Shown in pieces: positions 6,380-12,570 of a stretch of 12,635 nucleotides of DNA; the stretch's first letter is position 1, and the number at the start of each line of letters is the position of its first letter. Position numbers and translations under genes: made by a program. The notes under the pieces are model-generated. The model had not been told where the DNA came from. It worked only from the letters and a program-made list of their open reading frames with translations, and did not search any database. Where the stretch lies: the NCBI GenBank assembly GCA_035713725.1, contig DASTMZ010000070.1, forward strand, positions 1-12,635. Reading direction: 5' to 3'. The stretch comes from DASQPR01 sp035713725 (lineage in GTDB: Bacteria > Actinomycetota > Actinomycetes > Mycobacteriales > Micromonosporaceae).

Positions 6380-6834
6380 GACGCGCCTGCCTGGCTGGCA
6401 CGCCGGCGTCGGATCGTCGCGGCCACCTCCGGCGGATTGCCGTGGTGTTGGCGGCCTTCGCGACCCTGTGCGTCCCTTTGGCGGTGGCGGCCTGCGGTGC
6501 CGGAACGGTAGCGCCGCCGACCGTTGCGACCGCGGCGGCGCAAACGCCGAGTTCCGGCCTGCCGACCGTGCCCGTGTCAGCGCTGCCACCCGAGGCGCTT
6601 CACGTGTTGACGCTGATCGATGCCGGTGGACCGTTCCCCTACCGCCAGGACGGCACCGTTTTCCAGAACGTCGAAGGCTTGCTGCCGAAGCACGACACGG
6701 GCTACTACCGCGAATACACGGTGCCAACACCGGGCGAGTCGGACCGCGGGGCGCGTCGGCTCGTGGTTGGCCGAGATGGCGATGTCTACTACACCGCCGA
6801 TCACTACGCGTCCTTCCGGCAGGTGCTGCGCTAA
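6376..6834 (+). CDS. Secreted lipoprotein ribonuclease, RNase Sa/N1/T1 family
   Basis: A 152-residue guanyl-specific RNase with an export signal. The N-terminus has a basic region, a hydrophobic stretch at 21-37 and a lipobox VAAC with C40, so the enzyme should be lipid-anchored outside the membrane. After a Pro/Thr-rich spacer comes the microbial RNase domain, close to Streptomyces RNase Sa: LPPEALHVLTLI, GPFPYRQDGTVFQN, GYYREYTVPTPG, RRLVVG, YYTADHYASF. Catalytic residues are present: general base E113, R128 and general acid H143. Normally RNase Sa is freely secreted; the lipobox is less usual. No barstar-like inhibitor is seen nearby. The ATG overlaps the crtYd stop as ATGA, so it is coupled to carotenoid cyclase genes, an unexpected partnership. 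Confidence 0.92.
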   Translation: MRRACLAGTPASDRRGHLRRIAVVLAAFATLCVPLAVAACGAGTVAPPTVATAAAQTPSSGLPTVPVSALPPEALHVLTLIDAGGPFPYRQDGTVFQNVEGLLPKHDTGYYREYTVPTPGESDRGARRLVVGRDGDVYYTADHYASFRQVLR

Positions 6835-7222
6835 CACTCGCGGTCGGCATTGATATCGGCGCGCGATGAACGCCGTCGATCACGTGGCGTTCGACGACAC
6901 GCCACGGCCACTCCGTCGACGCGCTTGCCGCTAGCGCACGAGTTCGACGGGACCGGAACCGCCTTACCGCTCGCTCGAGGTCGTGCGCGCGCAGCCCGAG
7001 CGCCACGGCCAGCGGACGTCGCCAGTACGCCGATGGCAGCCGGACATCCCGCTCCCAGCGCGACACTTCGTGGCGGCTGACCGTCGGGACACCCGCGACT
7101 GCGCACACCCGCTGGGCCAGGGACCGCTGCGACCACCCGAGCCGGTGTCGCGCGGCGGCGATCAAACGGCCCGGCGACGTACTGATCTCGAAGACGCCCA
7201 ACGGGCTGACAGTCTGCGTCAT
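6831..7222 (-). pseudogene. XRE-type helix-turn-helix regulator with uncertain, probably frameshifted 3' end
   Basis: The start ATG 7222-7220 has an excellent ribosome site (GGGGAG, five bases away). Residues 18-77 form a lambda-repressor-type HTH: GRLIAAARHRLGWSQRSLAQ, then VSRHEVSRWERDVRLPS and LAVALGLRAHDLE. After about residue 85 the frame loses third-position G/C and has no stop until 5834, running antisense through the RNase and cyclase genes, which is not credible. A neighbouring frame regains coding-like composition (AVPVPSNSCASGKRVDGVAVA) and stops at TAG 6833-6831. A single-base error at about 6960 would join them; alternatively the protein is short and ends near 6964 in a third frame (TAA). 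The DNA-binding half is convincing; the C-terminus is not settled. Confidence 0.6.
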
Positions 7223-7258
7223 CGCCACTCCCCGACTCCGCTACGCAAGCGGTTCCCG

Positions 7259-7305
7259 CGTACGGATCGATGGTGACGCAAGGGTGCGTCGATTTCCGTA
7301 CGGAT
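7259..7305. promoter_or_regulatory. Candidate operator: inverted repeat flanked by direct repeats
   Basis: Between the divergent HTH gene and the small Cys protein lies GACGCA-AGGG-TGCGTC (7275-7290), a perfect inverted repeat, flanked by two copies of CGTACGGAT (7259-7267 and 7297-7305) 38 bases apart. It lies 37-83 bases upstream of the HTH start and about 93-139 bases before the plus-strand GTG. Position fits an autoregulatory operator of the HTH protein acting on one or both promoters. No known consensus is matched. Confidence 0.45.
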
Positions 7306-7397
7306 GTTCGAATGGCCCCCCTCGCCTGGCCCCTCCCGACACCATCCAGGCGCGGTTGGCTCGACACCAGACGCCGGGCATACCGGAGGGAGCCGCC

Positions 7398-7637
7398 GTG
7401 GCTGATCTGCCGTTCGATCTCACCGATCCACCGGACCTGCCACCAAAGGACGTTCGGCACGCGATGCTGTGGCGCGTCGCAATCTGCCTGTTCCGGGCAC
7501 ATTCCCCCGGCTTTCCGGCCGGCGTACTCGTCCGCTGCCGTGTGTGCGGGCACGTCTGGCCATGTCCGGGTCGGCGACTGGCCGAGCGCGCGCTCATCGA
7601 GGCGTGCGGGGCTGCGACCGCGGCCGGTGATGCGTGA
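7398..7637 (+). CDS. Small Cys-containing hypothetical protein (79 aa)
   Basis: Translation starts at GTG 7398-7400 with a strong ribosome site (GGAGG at 7385-7389). An in-frame extension upstream to 7284 lacks support. The product begins with an acidic/proline stretch (MADLPFDLTDPPDLPPKD), then a helix ending in C30, and a compact CxxC-type segment CRVCGHVWPC (C47, C50, C56, with H52) followed by RRLAERAL and C70. The CxxC plus further Cys/His suggests a structural metal site, probably zinc. It is not WhiB: the four-Cys pattern and the glycine-rich turn are absent. Similar small proteins near metF occur in actinomycetes as I recall, but I cannot name a family. The stop is 72 bases before the metF start. 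Confidence 0.75.
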   Translation: MADLPFDLTDPPDLPPKDVRHAMLWRVAICLFRAHSPGFPAGVLVRCRVCGHVWPCPGRRLAERALIEACGAATAAGDA

Positions 7638-7697
7638 ATGACGGGATCACGGCGCCATCTGCCGGGACTCTGGGCGGGACAGACTCGCCCGGCCGGT

Positions 7698-7712
7698 TAC
7701 AGTCATGGCGTG
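7698..7712 (+). promoter_or_regulatory. Probable leaderless promoter of metF
   Basis: A -10 hexamer TACAGT (7698-7703, matching TANNNT) ends six bases before the GTG at 7710, the spacing at which transcription would start on the G of the start codon. There is no ribosome site between. Leaderless transcripts are common in actinobacteria, so this both sets the metF start and marks a promoter separate from the upstream small gene. No clear -35 is seen. Confidence 0.5.
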
Positions 7713-8624
7713 GCCCTTGGACTGCCGTCCGTGATGCCCGGTGGACATCCCGCCATCGGCGAGCTCGTACGCGCTCCCGAGCCGACGTTCTCCTTCGAGT
7801 TCTTCCCACCCAAGGACGACGAGCAGGAAGCGCAGCTGTGGCGCGCGATTCGTCAGCTCGAGCCGCTGCACCCGTCATTTGTGTCGATCACGTACGGCGC
7901 CGGCGGCTCGACCCGCGACACGACCGTCACCGCGACCGAGCGCATCGCCACCGACACGACGTTGTTGCCGATGGCGCACCTGACCGCGGTGAATCACTCG
8001 ATCGCCGAGCTGCGCAACGTCGTCGGCCGGCTCGCCGACGTCGGAGTGCGCAACGTCCTTGCGATTCGGGGCGACCCGCCGGGCAACCCGGGCGGCGACT
8101 GGATCCCGCATCCGCGCGGTCTCACGTACGCGTCCGAGCTTGTCGAGCTGGTCCGCAACGCGGGTGACTTCAGCGTCGGCGTGGCGGCGTTCCCGTACAA
8201 GCACCCGCGTTCGAACGACGTGGAGTCGGATACCCGCAACTTCGTTGCGAAGTGCCGATCCGGTGCCGATTTCGCCATCACGCAGATGTTCTTCGACGCC
8301 GACGACTATCTCCGACTGCGCGACCGTGTCGCGGCGGCCAGCTGCGACACACCGATCGTCGCTGGTGTCATGCCGGTGACGAGCATCAACACCATCGCGA
8401 AGAGCGAAACGCTGTCCGGCGCGCCGTTTCCACCGGTGCTCGCCGCCCAGTTCGAGCCGATAGCCGACGATCCGAAGGCAGTGCGTCGACTCGGCATGGC
8501 GCAGATGGCCGAGATGTGCCGGCGACTGCTGGACGAGGGCGTACCGGGCATCCACTTCATTACGCTGAACCGCTCTACGGCCACCCGCGAACTGTGGCGC
8601 GACCTCGCCCCGGTGCGCGCCTGA
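7710..8624 (+). CDS. metF: 5,10-methylenetetrahydrofolate reductase
   Basis: MetF reduces 5,10-methylene-THF to 5-methyl-THF using FAD and NAD(P)H, supplying the methyl group for methionine synthesis. The 304-residue product shows the family landmarks of the FAD-binding TIM barrel: FSFEFFPPK with catalytic E30, FVSITYGAGGSTRD (57-70), HLTAVNHS (90-97), IRGDPPG with D122, ITQMFFDADDY, GVMPVTSI and the C-terminal GVPGIHFITLNRS. Start GTG 7710 gives VALGLPSVMPGG, the usual actinobacterial N-terminus, and agrees with the leaderless -10. The frame is open upstream to 7638 but that part has no conservation or ribosome site. The gene is complete and canonical in length. The next gene starts 7 bases after its stop. 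Confidence 0.96.
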   Translation: MALGLPSVMPGGHPAIGELVRAPEPTFSFEFFPPKDDEQEAQLWRAIRQLEPLHPSFVSITYGAGGSTRDTTVTATERIATDTTLLPMAHLTAVNHSIAELRNVVGRLADVGVRNVLAIRGDPPGNPGGDWIPHPRGLTYASELVELVRNAGDFSVGVAAFPYKHPRSNDVESDTRNFVAKCRSGADFAITQMFFDADDYLRLRDRVAAASCDTPIVAGVMPVTSINTIAKSETLSGAPFPPVLAAQFEPIADDPKAVRRLGMAQMAEMCRRLLDEGVPGIHFITLNRSTATRELWRDLAPVRA

Positions 8625-8631
8625 GGACGGT

Positions 8632-10137
8632 GTGGCAGTGGCGGTGGTGACGTGGGACCAGTACGCCGTCGACTGGGCCGGCCTGCACGGCGGTGCCGAC
8701 CCCCGGCAAGCGCGGCCGTGGGTACGAGCCTGGCTGCGCATCGGCTTCGAGTTCGCACGCCCGCTCAGCAGTTGGCATGTGCAAGCGGGAACGGTCACCG
8801 GCATCGGACTGCTCGCTTCGGCGGCGGTGCCGGTGCTGGTGACGATCGGCACCAACGGCATGCTCGTGGCGGCCGCGTTCGTGGCGCTGGCCGTGCTCGC
8901 CGACACCGTGGACGGTGCGTTGGCCGTGTTGAGCGGGCACGCCACCCGGTTGGGCTACGTCTACGACGCGGTTGTCGACCGCATCGGTGAGGCCTGTTGG
9001 CTCATCGCGCTGTGGCGGGTCGGCACCGCCGGTCCCGTGGTCGTGACCGCAGGCGCGCTGGCCTGGCTGCACGAGTACATCCGGTCGAGGTCCAACGCGG
9101 CCGGAATGACGGAGATCACCGCGGTCACCGTCGGTGAGCGGCCGACACGTGTCATGGTCGTGATTGGTGGGCTGGTGCTCGCCGACGTCGCCGGGTTCAT
9201 CGATCCGAATTTGCCGCCGGGAATCTCCGCCTTCGCGACCGCGACGTGGATCGTGCTCGGCGTGATCGGCGTTGCCCAACTGCTCATTGGCATCCATCAC
9301 GAGCTGGCCGGCAAGGACTGGCCGAGGCGACGGGCGGCGGCCGACGCGGCGCCGGCTACCGCGCCGCCCGCGGCCCCCACGACGGCGCCGCCCGCGACGA
9401 TGTCTCGCACCGTGTCGCCGGCGGCGCCGAATCCACCGGCTCGGCGGCGTCCGGGCGCGCCGGCCGCGTCCGCTCGCGCGACCCCGACACCGCCGCCGCG
9501 CGGTCCGATCCGGCGGTGGTTCGACGCGCGCGCGACGACTCGCCAGGACATGGACACGGATCAACCGTCGACCGCGGCGGCCGAGCGCGGATCCGATGGG
9601 GCGCTGGCCGGCGATTCCCGCGATCGAAATCGACGCGACCACGTCCCGACGAGTTCAGCGACCGGGCCGGCGGCGGTCAGGGCCGGGACACCGGACGACA
9701 CGGTGTGGTCTCGTTCGGAAGAGTCGGCCAACTTGTTCGGCGACCTCGCGCTGCGCGAGCCGACGCTCGATGACCTACTCGGCGAGGCCGGTGCGCGGGT
9801 CCGCGGCGCGGTCGCGACCGGACAGCGAAGCATCAACGTCTACACATCGCAGTACGCGTCGACCGACCGGGTTCGGGTCGCGGATCCGACCGTGCACGAG
9901 ACGAGCGAGCCGGAGTCTGACGGCACGGCACCCGGCCGCACCGGGCCGATCACCGGCGACATCGCAACCGGCCACGGTGGCAACGCGGCGCCCGGCGCGC
10001 CAGGCCCCGGCGTGCCGGGCTCGGGCGTGCCAGGTCCGGGCGTGCCAGGTCCGGGCGTGCCAGGCCCAGGCTCGTCGGCAGGCGGCGGCTCGTCGGCGGG
10101 CGGTGGCGCGGCGGGCGGTGGCGACGGCCGCGCCTGA
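8632..10137 (+). CDS. CDP-alcohol phosphatidyltransferase with long disordered tail
   Basis: A 501-residue integral membrane enzyme. Residues 1-225 form the CDP-alcohol phosphatidyltransferase domain with about five to six helices and the catalytic signature D91-x2-D94-G95-x2-A98-x9-G108-x3-D112-x3-D116. The Arg usually following A98 is Val here. Such enzymes join a CDP-diacylglycerol or similar donor to an alcohol acceptor in phospholipid synthesis; the acceptor cannot be read. From about residue 235 a tail of some 265 residues is Ala/Pro/Thr-rich, contains one more ordered-looking stretch (about 364-410, ESANLFGDLALREPTLDDLL), and ends in five GxPGx repeats and poly-Gly/Ser. The start GTG 8632 follows TGAGGA with a four-base gap, seven bases after the metF stop; GTG 8638 is an alternative. 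Confidence 0.85.
   Translation: MAVAVVTWDQYAVDWAGLHGGADPRQARPWVRAWLRIGFEFARPLSSWHVQAGTVTGIGLLASAAVPVLVTIGTNGMLVAAAFVALAVLADTVDGALAVLSGHATRLGYVYDAVVDRIGEACWLIALWRVGTAGPVVVTAGALAWLHEYIRSRSNAAGMTEITAVTVGERPTRVMVVIGGLVLADVAGFIDPNLPPGISAFATATWIVLGVIGVAQLLIGIHHELAGKDWPRRRAAADAAPATAPPAAPTTAPPATMSRTVSPAAPNPPARRRPGAPAASARATPTPPPRGPIRRWFDARATTRQDMDTDQPSTAAAERGSDGALAGDSRDRNRRDHVPTSSATGPAAVRAGTPDDTVWSRSEESANLFGDLALREPTLDDLLGEAGARVRGAVATGQRSINVYTSQYASTDRVRVADPTVHETSEPESDGTAPGRTGPITGDIATGHGGNAAPGAPGPGVPGSGVPGPGVPGPGVPGPGSSAGGGSSAGGGAAGGGDGRA
9994..10068 (+). repeat. Five tandem 15-base units encoding a collagen-like GVPGP repeat
   Basis: Units of consensus GGCGTGCCAGGTCCG run head to tail five times, the first and last slightly diverged, encoding GAPGP, GVPGS, GVPGP, GVPGP, GVPGP at the end of the phosphatidyltransferase. 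Such an array can vary in copy number between strains by slippage. A Gly/Ser-rich stretch follows to the stop. Confidence 0.85.
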
Positions 10138-10200
10138 CCACGGGCGGGTGTCGGTTCTGTTCACACGACGGCGCTGACGGCGATGGATGCCGCGCGCTGG

Positions 10201-10785
10201 TCAGGACGCCTGCGGCCGGCCGTCCGGCAGCCGCGACGATCGGCCCAGGATCGCGAACGGTCGGTCGTCGCCTGGGAAGACGAAGTGCCGCAGCACGTCG
10301 ACGAAGTCGAATCGCCGGTAGAGACGCCACGCGCGCGACGTGCGCTCGTCGGCCTCCGGGGTGGACAGCAGCGTACGGCTGCCCGGCGCGATCCGAAGCA
10401 ACGCGGTCAGCAGTGTGGTGCCCACACCGAAACCCTGCGCCGGCGGACGTACGTGCAACTCGACGACCTCGAAGCAGTCGGTCAGCCACGCATGTCGGGC
10501 ATCCCGGCGCATCGCCGCTCGTACCTGGTCGTGCCACCACTGCCCGCGTTCGGAAAGGTACCCGTAGCCGAAACCGAGCAACCGGCCGCGATCGTCGAGT
10601 GTGGCGACCGCACGGAAACCCGGCCGGCTGACGTGTGAGGCCATGTACCCACGCCGGGCGTGCAGCAGTGCGACGTCGTACCCCATGGCCTCGCCGTACA
10701 CCTCGATGACGTCGTCGAGGCGGTTCGCGAGGTCCGTCGGTGTCCACGCGACGAGCCGCATTCCGGACGGTCGATCCGTGGGCAC
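10201..10785 (-). CDS. GNAT family N-acetyltransferase
   Basis: A 194-residue GCN5-type acetyltransferase. The N-terminal part (RLVAWTPTDLANRLDDVIEV, YGEAMGY) leads into the central sheet (GFRAVATLDDRGRLLGFGYGY, GQWWHDQVR) and the acetyl-CoA loop QGFGVGTTLL, then LLSTPEADERTSRAWRLYRR typical of motif B, and a C-terminal FAILGR. Start: GTG 10785 is preceded by AGGTGA with a five-base gap, the best ribosome site; ATG 10761 would give a 186-residue protein and matches the conserved part equally well. Its stop faces the phosphatidyltransferase stop 64 bases away. It corresponds in context to the Rv2170-type GNAT of mycobacteria, as I recall. Substrate unknown. Confidence 0.9.
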   Translation of the reverse strand: MPTDRPSGMRLVAWTPTDLANRLDDVIEVYGEAMGYDVALLHARRGYMASHVSRPGFRAVATLDDRGRLLGFGYGYLSERGQWWHDQVRAAMRRDARHAWLTDCFEVVELHVRPPAQGFGVGTTLLTALLRIAPGSRTLLSTPEADERTSRAWRLYRRFDFVDVLRHFVFPGDDRPFAILGRSSRLPDGRPQAS

Positions 10786-10846
10786 ACCTGTCACCTCGTG
10801 TCGCGTACGCCGTTGGCCTACGCGCCAGCGTAACCGGACGCGACGG

Positions 10847-11329
10847 TCACTCCACGTCCACCGGCGCAGCACCGGTGACGCGTACGAGTTCGGCATACGT
10901 GGTCGGGAACACCGCGTGGGGGATACCGCCGGCCGCCCAGATCTCGTCGTACTGCGCGAGAGCGGTGTCCACAAGCGTGCGTACCGGCTTGACGTGGCCG
11001 AGCGGGGCGACGCCACCGATCGACTGGCCGGTGTGCTCACGGACAAAGTCCGGCGTGGCGCGCTTGAGTGCCGCGACGCCGATCGTCGCGGCGACCTTGG
11101 CCGTATCCACTCGGTGCGCGCCGGACGTCAGCACCAGCAACGGCTCACCATCCGCGTCGAAGATCAGCGAATTGGCGATCTGTCCCACTTGGACATCGAG
11201 CGCGGCGGCGGCCAGGGCGGCGGTGGACACGGCGTCGGGCAGCATCTTGACGGTGCTCGGCTCGCCGGTGCCGTCCACCGCGTCGGCCGCGACGAGGGCG
11301 TCCTGGACGGTACGTACGTTCGCGTGCAT
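10847..11329 (-). CDS. YbaK/ProX-type aminoacyl-tRNA deacylase
   Basis: A 160-residue stand-alone editing domain (YbaK/EbsC family). Family members hydrolyse mischarged aminoacyl-tRNA, such as Cys-tRNA(Pro) or Ala-tRNA(Pro), in the cytoplasm. Visible landmarks: VGQIANSLIF near 50-60, LLVLTSGAHRVD, the GIGGVAP-like loop SIGGVAPLGH, and the closing DEIWAAGGIPHAVF, TTYAELVRVTGA. The Lys often found in QIAKTLIF-type sequences is Asn here, which may change or reduce activity or mark a subfamily. Start ATG 11329 is chosen for its ribosome site (AAGGA, 8 bases upstream); six extra codons up to 11347 are possible. It precedes the GNAT gene on the same strand with a 61-base gap. Confidence 0.92.
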   Translation of the reverse strand: MHANVRTVQDALVAADAVDGTGEPSTVKMLPDAVSTAALAAAALDVQVGQIANSLIFDADGEPLLVLTSGAHRVDTAKVAATIGVAALKRATPDFVREHTGQSIGGVAPLGHVKPVRTLVDTALAQYDEIWAAGGIPHAVFPTTYAELVRVTGAAPVDVE

Positions 11330-11392
11330 GGCGCCATCCTTGCGCATCCGTGGGTACCGCCACGGTTCGGGGCCGACGTCGGCGGAAGCCGG

Positions 11393-12364
11393 CTACGCGG
11401 GCGGGATCTCGGCCGCCTCGCCAGGCCCGGCGGTACGCGCCGTCTCCGCGACCGCGACGCCGACCAGCACGAGTACCCCGCCGACAAGCTGAACCGCCGA
11501 CAAGCGTTCGCGAAGCACGAGCCACGCCACCGCGGACGCGATGACCGGCTCGATCATGCCGATGATGCCGACGCTGGTCGGCGGCAGGTGCCGAAGGGCA
11601 CCGGCGACCAGCAGGTAGGACGCTATGGAGCCGCCGAGAACGAGGTAGATCGCAAGCGCCCAGACGGGTACGCCGTGCGAGTCGCGGGCGAGGACATGCG
11701 CGGGAAACAGGGCACCGTGACGGACCGAGGCGACGGCCAACCCGGCAACCGCTGAGATGCCGAACGCCCACCAGGTCAGCGACACCGTGTCCCGCTGCGT
11801 CACACCGCGGGCGCCCAGCACGTAGTAGAAGCACAGGAGTCCGGCGGCGGCGACGCCGGCCAGGACACCGATGGTGTCGAGGCGAAGGCTCGCGCGCCAG
11901 AACTGGGTGATGCATGCGAGACCGACGAGATTGCCGGCCAAGCCGTACCAGAGTCGGCTCTTGACCTGCTGTCGCTGACCGAAGCGGGCCCACAGCGCGA
12001 CGAGCAGCGGAGCGGTGTATTCGAACAGCAACGCGATGCCGACCGGCAATCGGCTGATCGCCACGAAGTAGAGCATTGGGACGAAGAAGAAGCCGGCCAG
12101 GCCGTACGTGATGAGCAGCGGAAGGTCGGCGGCGACGACGCGGAGTCGGGCGAGACCCGGTCGGGTCAGGAAGGCGATGACGGTGAGCCCCATCCAGGCG
12201 CCGGTTGCGCGCAGCAGGGTCAGCCGCGGTGCGTCGACGCCGGCCTCGAGGATCAGCTTCGAGACGGTGCCATTGACGGCGAAGAGTGCACCGGAGGTGA
12301 CCACCATGACGACGCCGACAGCGGGGCGGACGGCGGTGCGTCCGCGTTCGGCCGTGGCGATCAC
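11393..12364 (-). CDS. EamA/DMT-family transporter (drug/metabolite exporter type)
   Basis: A 323-residue inner-membrane protein with about ten predicted helices in two EamA halves. The first runs from VGVVMVVTSGALFAVNGTVS to FLTRPG and on to GIALLFEYTAPLLVALWARF; the second from LAGVAAAGLLCFYYVLGARG to GIIGMIEPVIASAVAWLVL and VGGVLVLVGVAV. The characteristic EYTAPLL and GMIEPVIAS segments at the end of each half are intact. The family exports amino acids, sugars or drugs by exchange with protons or ions; substrate is not predictable. The start is GTG 12364, with TAACCT on the minus strand (12376-12371) six bases before it, so it is probably leaderless. It ends 63 bases before the YbaK-type gene and may share transcription with it. 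Confidence 0.92.
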   Translation of the reverse strand: MIATAERGRTAVRPAVGVVMVVTSGALFAVNGTVSKLILEAGVDAPRLTLLRATGAWMGLTVIAFLTRPGLARLRVVAADLPLLITYGLAGFFFVPMLYFVAISRLPVGIALLFEYTAPLLVALWARFGQRQQVKSRLWYGLAGNLVGLACITQFWRASLRLDTIGVLAGVAAAGLLCFYYVLGARGVTQRDTVSLTWWAFGISAVAGLAVASVRHGALFPAHVLARDSHGVPVWALAIYLVLGGSIASYLLVAGALRHLPPTSVGIIGMIEPVIASAVAWLVLRERLSAVQLVGGVLVLVGVAVAETARTAGPGEAAEIPPA

Positions 12365-12370
12365 ATCGGG

Positions 12371-12376
12371 AGGTTA
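12371..12376 (-). promoter_or_regulatory. Probable -10 of a leaderless promoter for the EamA gene
   Basis: Minus-strand TAACCT fits TANNNT and lies six bases before the GTG start, with a TTCAGG-like -35 about 18 bases upstream. No ribosome site is present, consistent with a leaderless transcript. The match is short, so confidence is limited. Confidence 0.35.
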
Positions 12377-12438
12377 GCCCAGGTCAGGCCGACTCCTGAA
12401 GGCGCCTGTGCGCTCGCCGCGCGCCGGTGGTTGCGGTC

Positions 12439-12461
12439 TTGTCGTACCCGGGGTTTACTGT
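12439..12461 (+). promoter_or_regulatory. RecA-NDp/PafBC-like DNA-damage promoter
   Basis: TTGTCGTAC (12439-12447), eight bases, then TACTGT (12456-12461). The actinobacterial RecA-NDp promoter is TTGTCRGTG-N8-TANNNT, recognised with the PafBC activator in mycobacteria. The first six bases, the exact spacing and the TANNNT element match; the GTG trinucleotide is TAC here. The 11-base gap between hexamers is far too short for an ordinary sigma-70 promoter, which makes the resemblance meaningful. Confidence 0.6.
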
Positions 12462-12469
12462 GTATGTGT

Positions 12470-12485
12470 TCGAACGGTTGTTCGA
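12470..12485. promoter_or_regulatory. LexA (SOS) box, perfect palindrome
   Basis: TCGAAC-GGTT-GTTCGA matches the mycobacterial/actinobacterial SOS box TCGAAC-N4-GTTCGA at every fixed position; the symmetry extends one base on each side. It begins eight bases after the -10 element, covering the expected transcription start, the usual place for LexA repression. It faces a plus-strand gene beyond the window. Confidence 0.92.
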
Positions 12486-12509
12486 ATAACTTCAAGATCA
12501 GAACAGACG

Positions 12510-12557
12510 GCAGCCTCGGCCAAGGCTGCGGGATCGGGCATTCGCGGGCCCGATCCC
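12510..12557 (+). ncRNA. Two adjacent strong hairpins in the SOS-controlled leader
   Basis: Hairpin 1 pairs GCAGCCT (12510-12516) with AGGCTGC (12523-12529), loop of six. Hairpin 2 pairs GGGATCGGGC (12530-12539) with GCCCGATCCC (12548-12557), ten perfect pairs, loop of eight. They abut with no gap and begin about 40 bases after the expected transcription start. No T-run follows, so they are not classic terminators. They may be a structured 5' leader or a small RNA; no known RNA family is recognised. Confidence 0.5.
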
Positions 12558-12570
12558 ACCGGGCGCGCCG

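Noticed and set aside
5834..6830. Continuation of the HTH frame through the RNase and cyclase genes
   Set aside because: Antisense to well-supported genes, low coding signal; better explained by a lost stop or frameshift near 6960.
7305..7314. LexA half-site GTTCGA near the HTH promoter
   Set aside because: Only one arm; no TCGAAC partner at the four-base spacing.
7398..7637. WhiB-family regulator
   Set aside because: Lacks the four-cysteine pattern (C...CxxC...C) with the following glycine-rich turn and basic tail.
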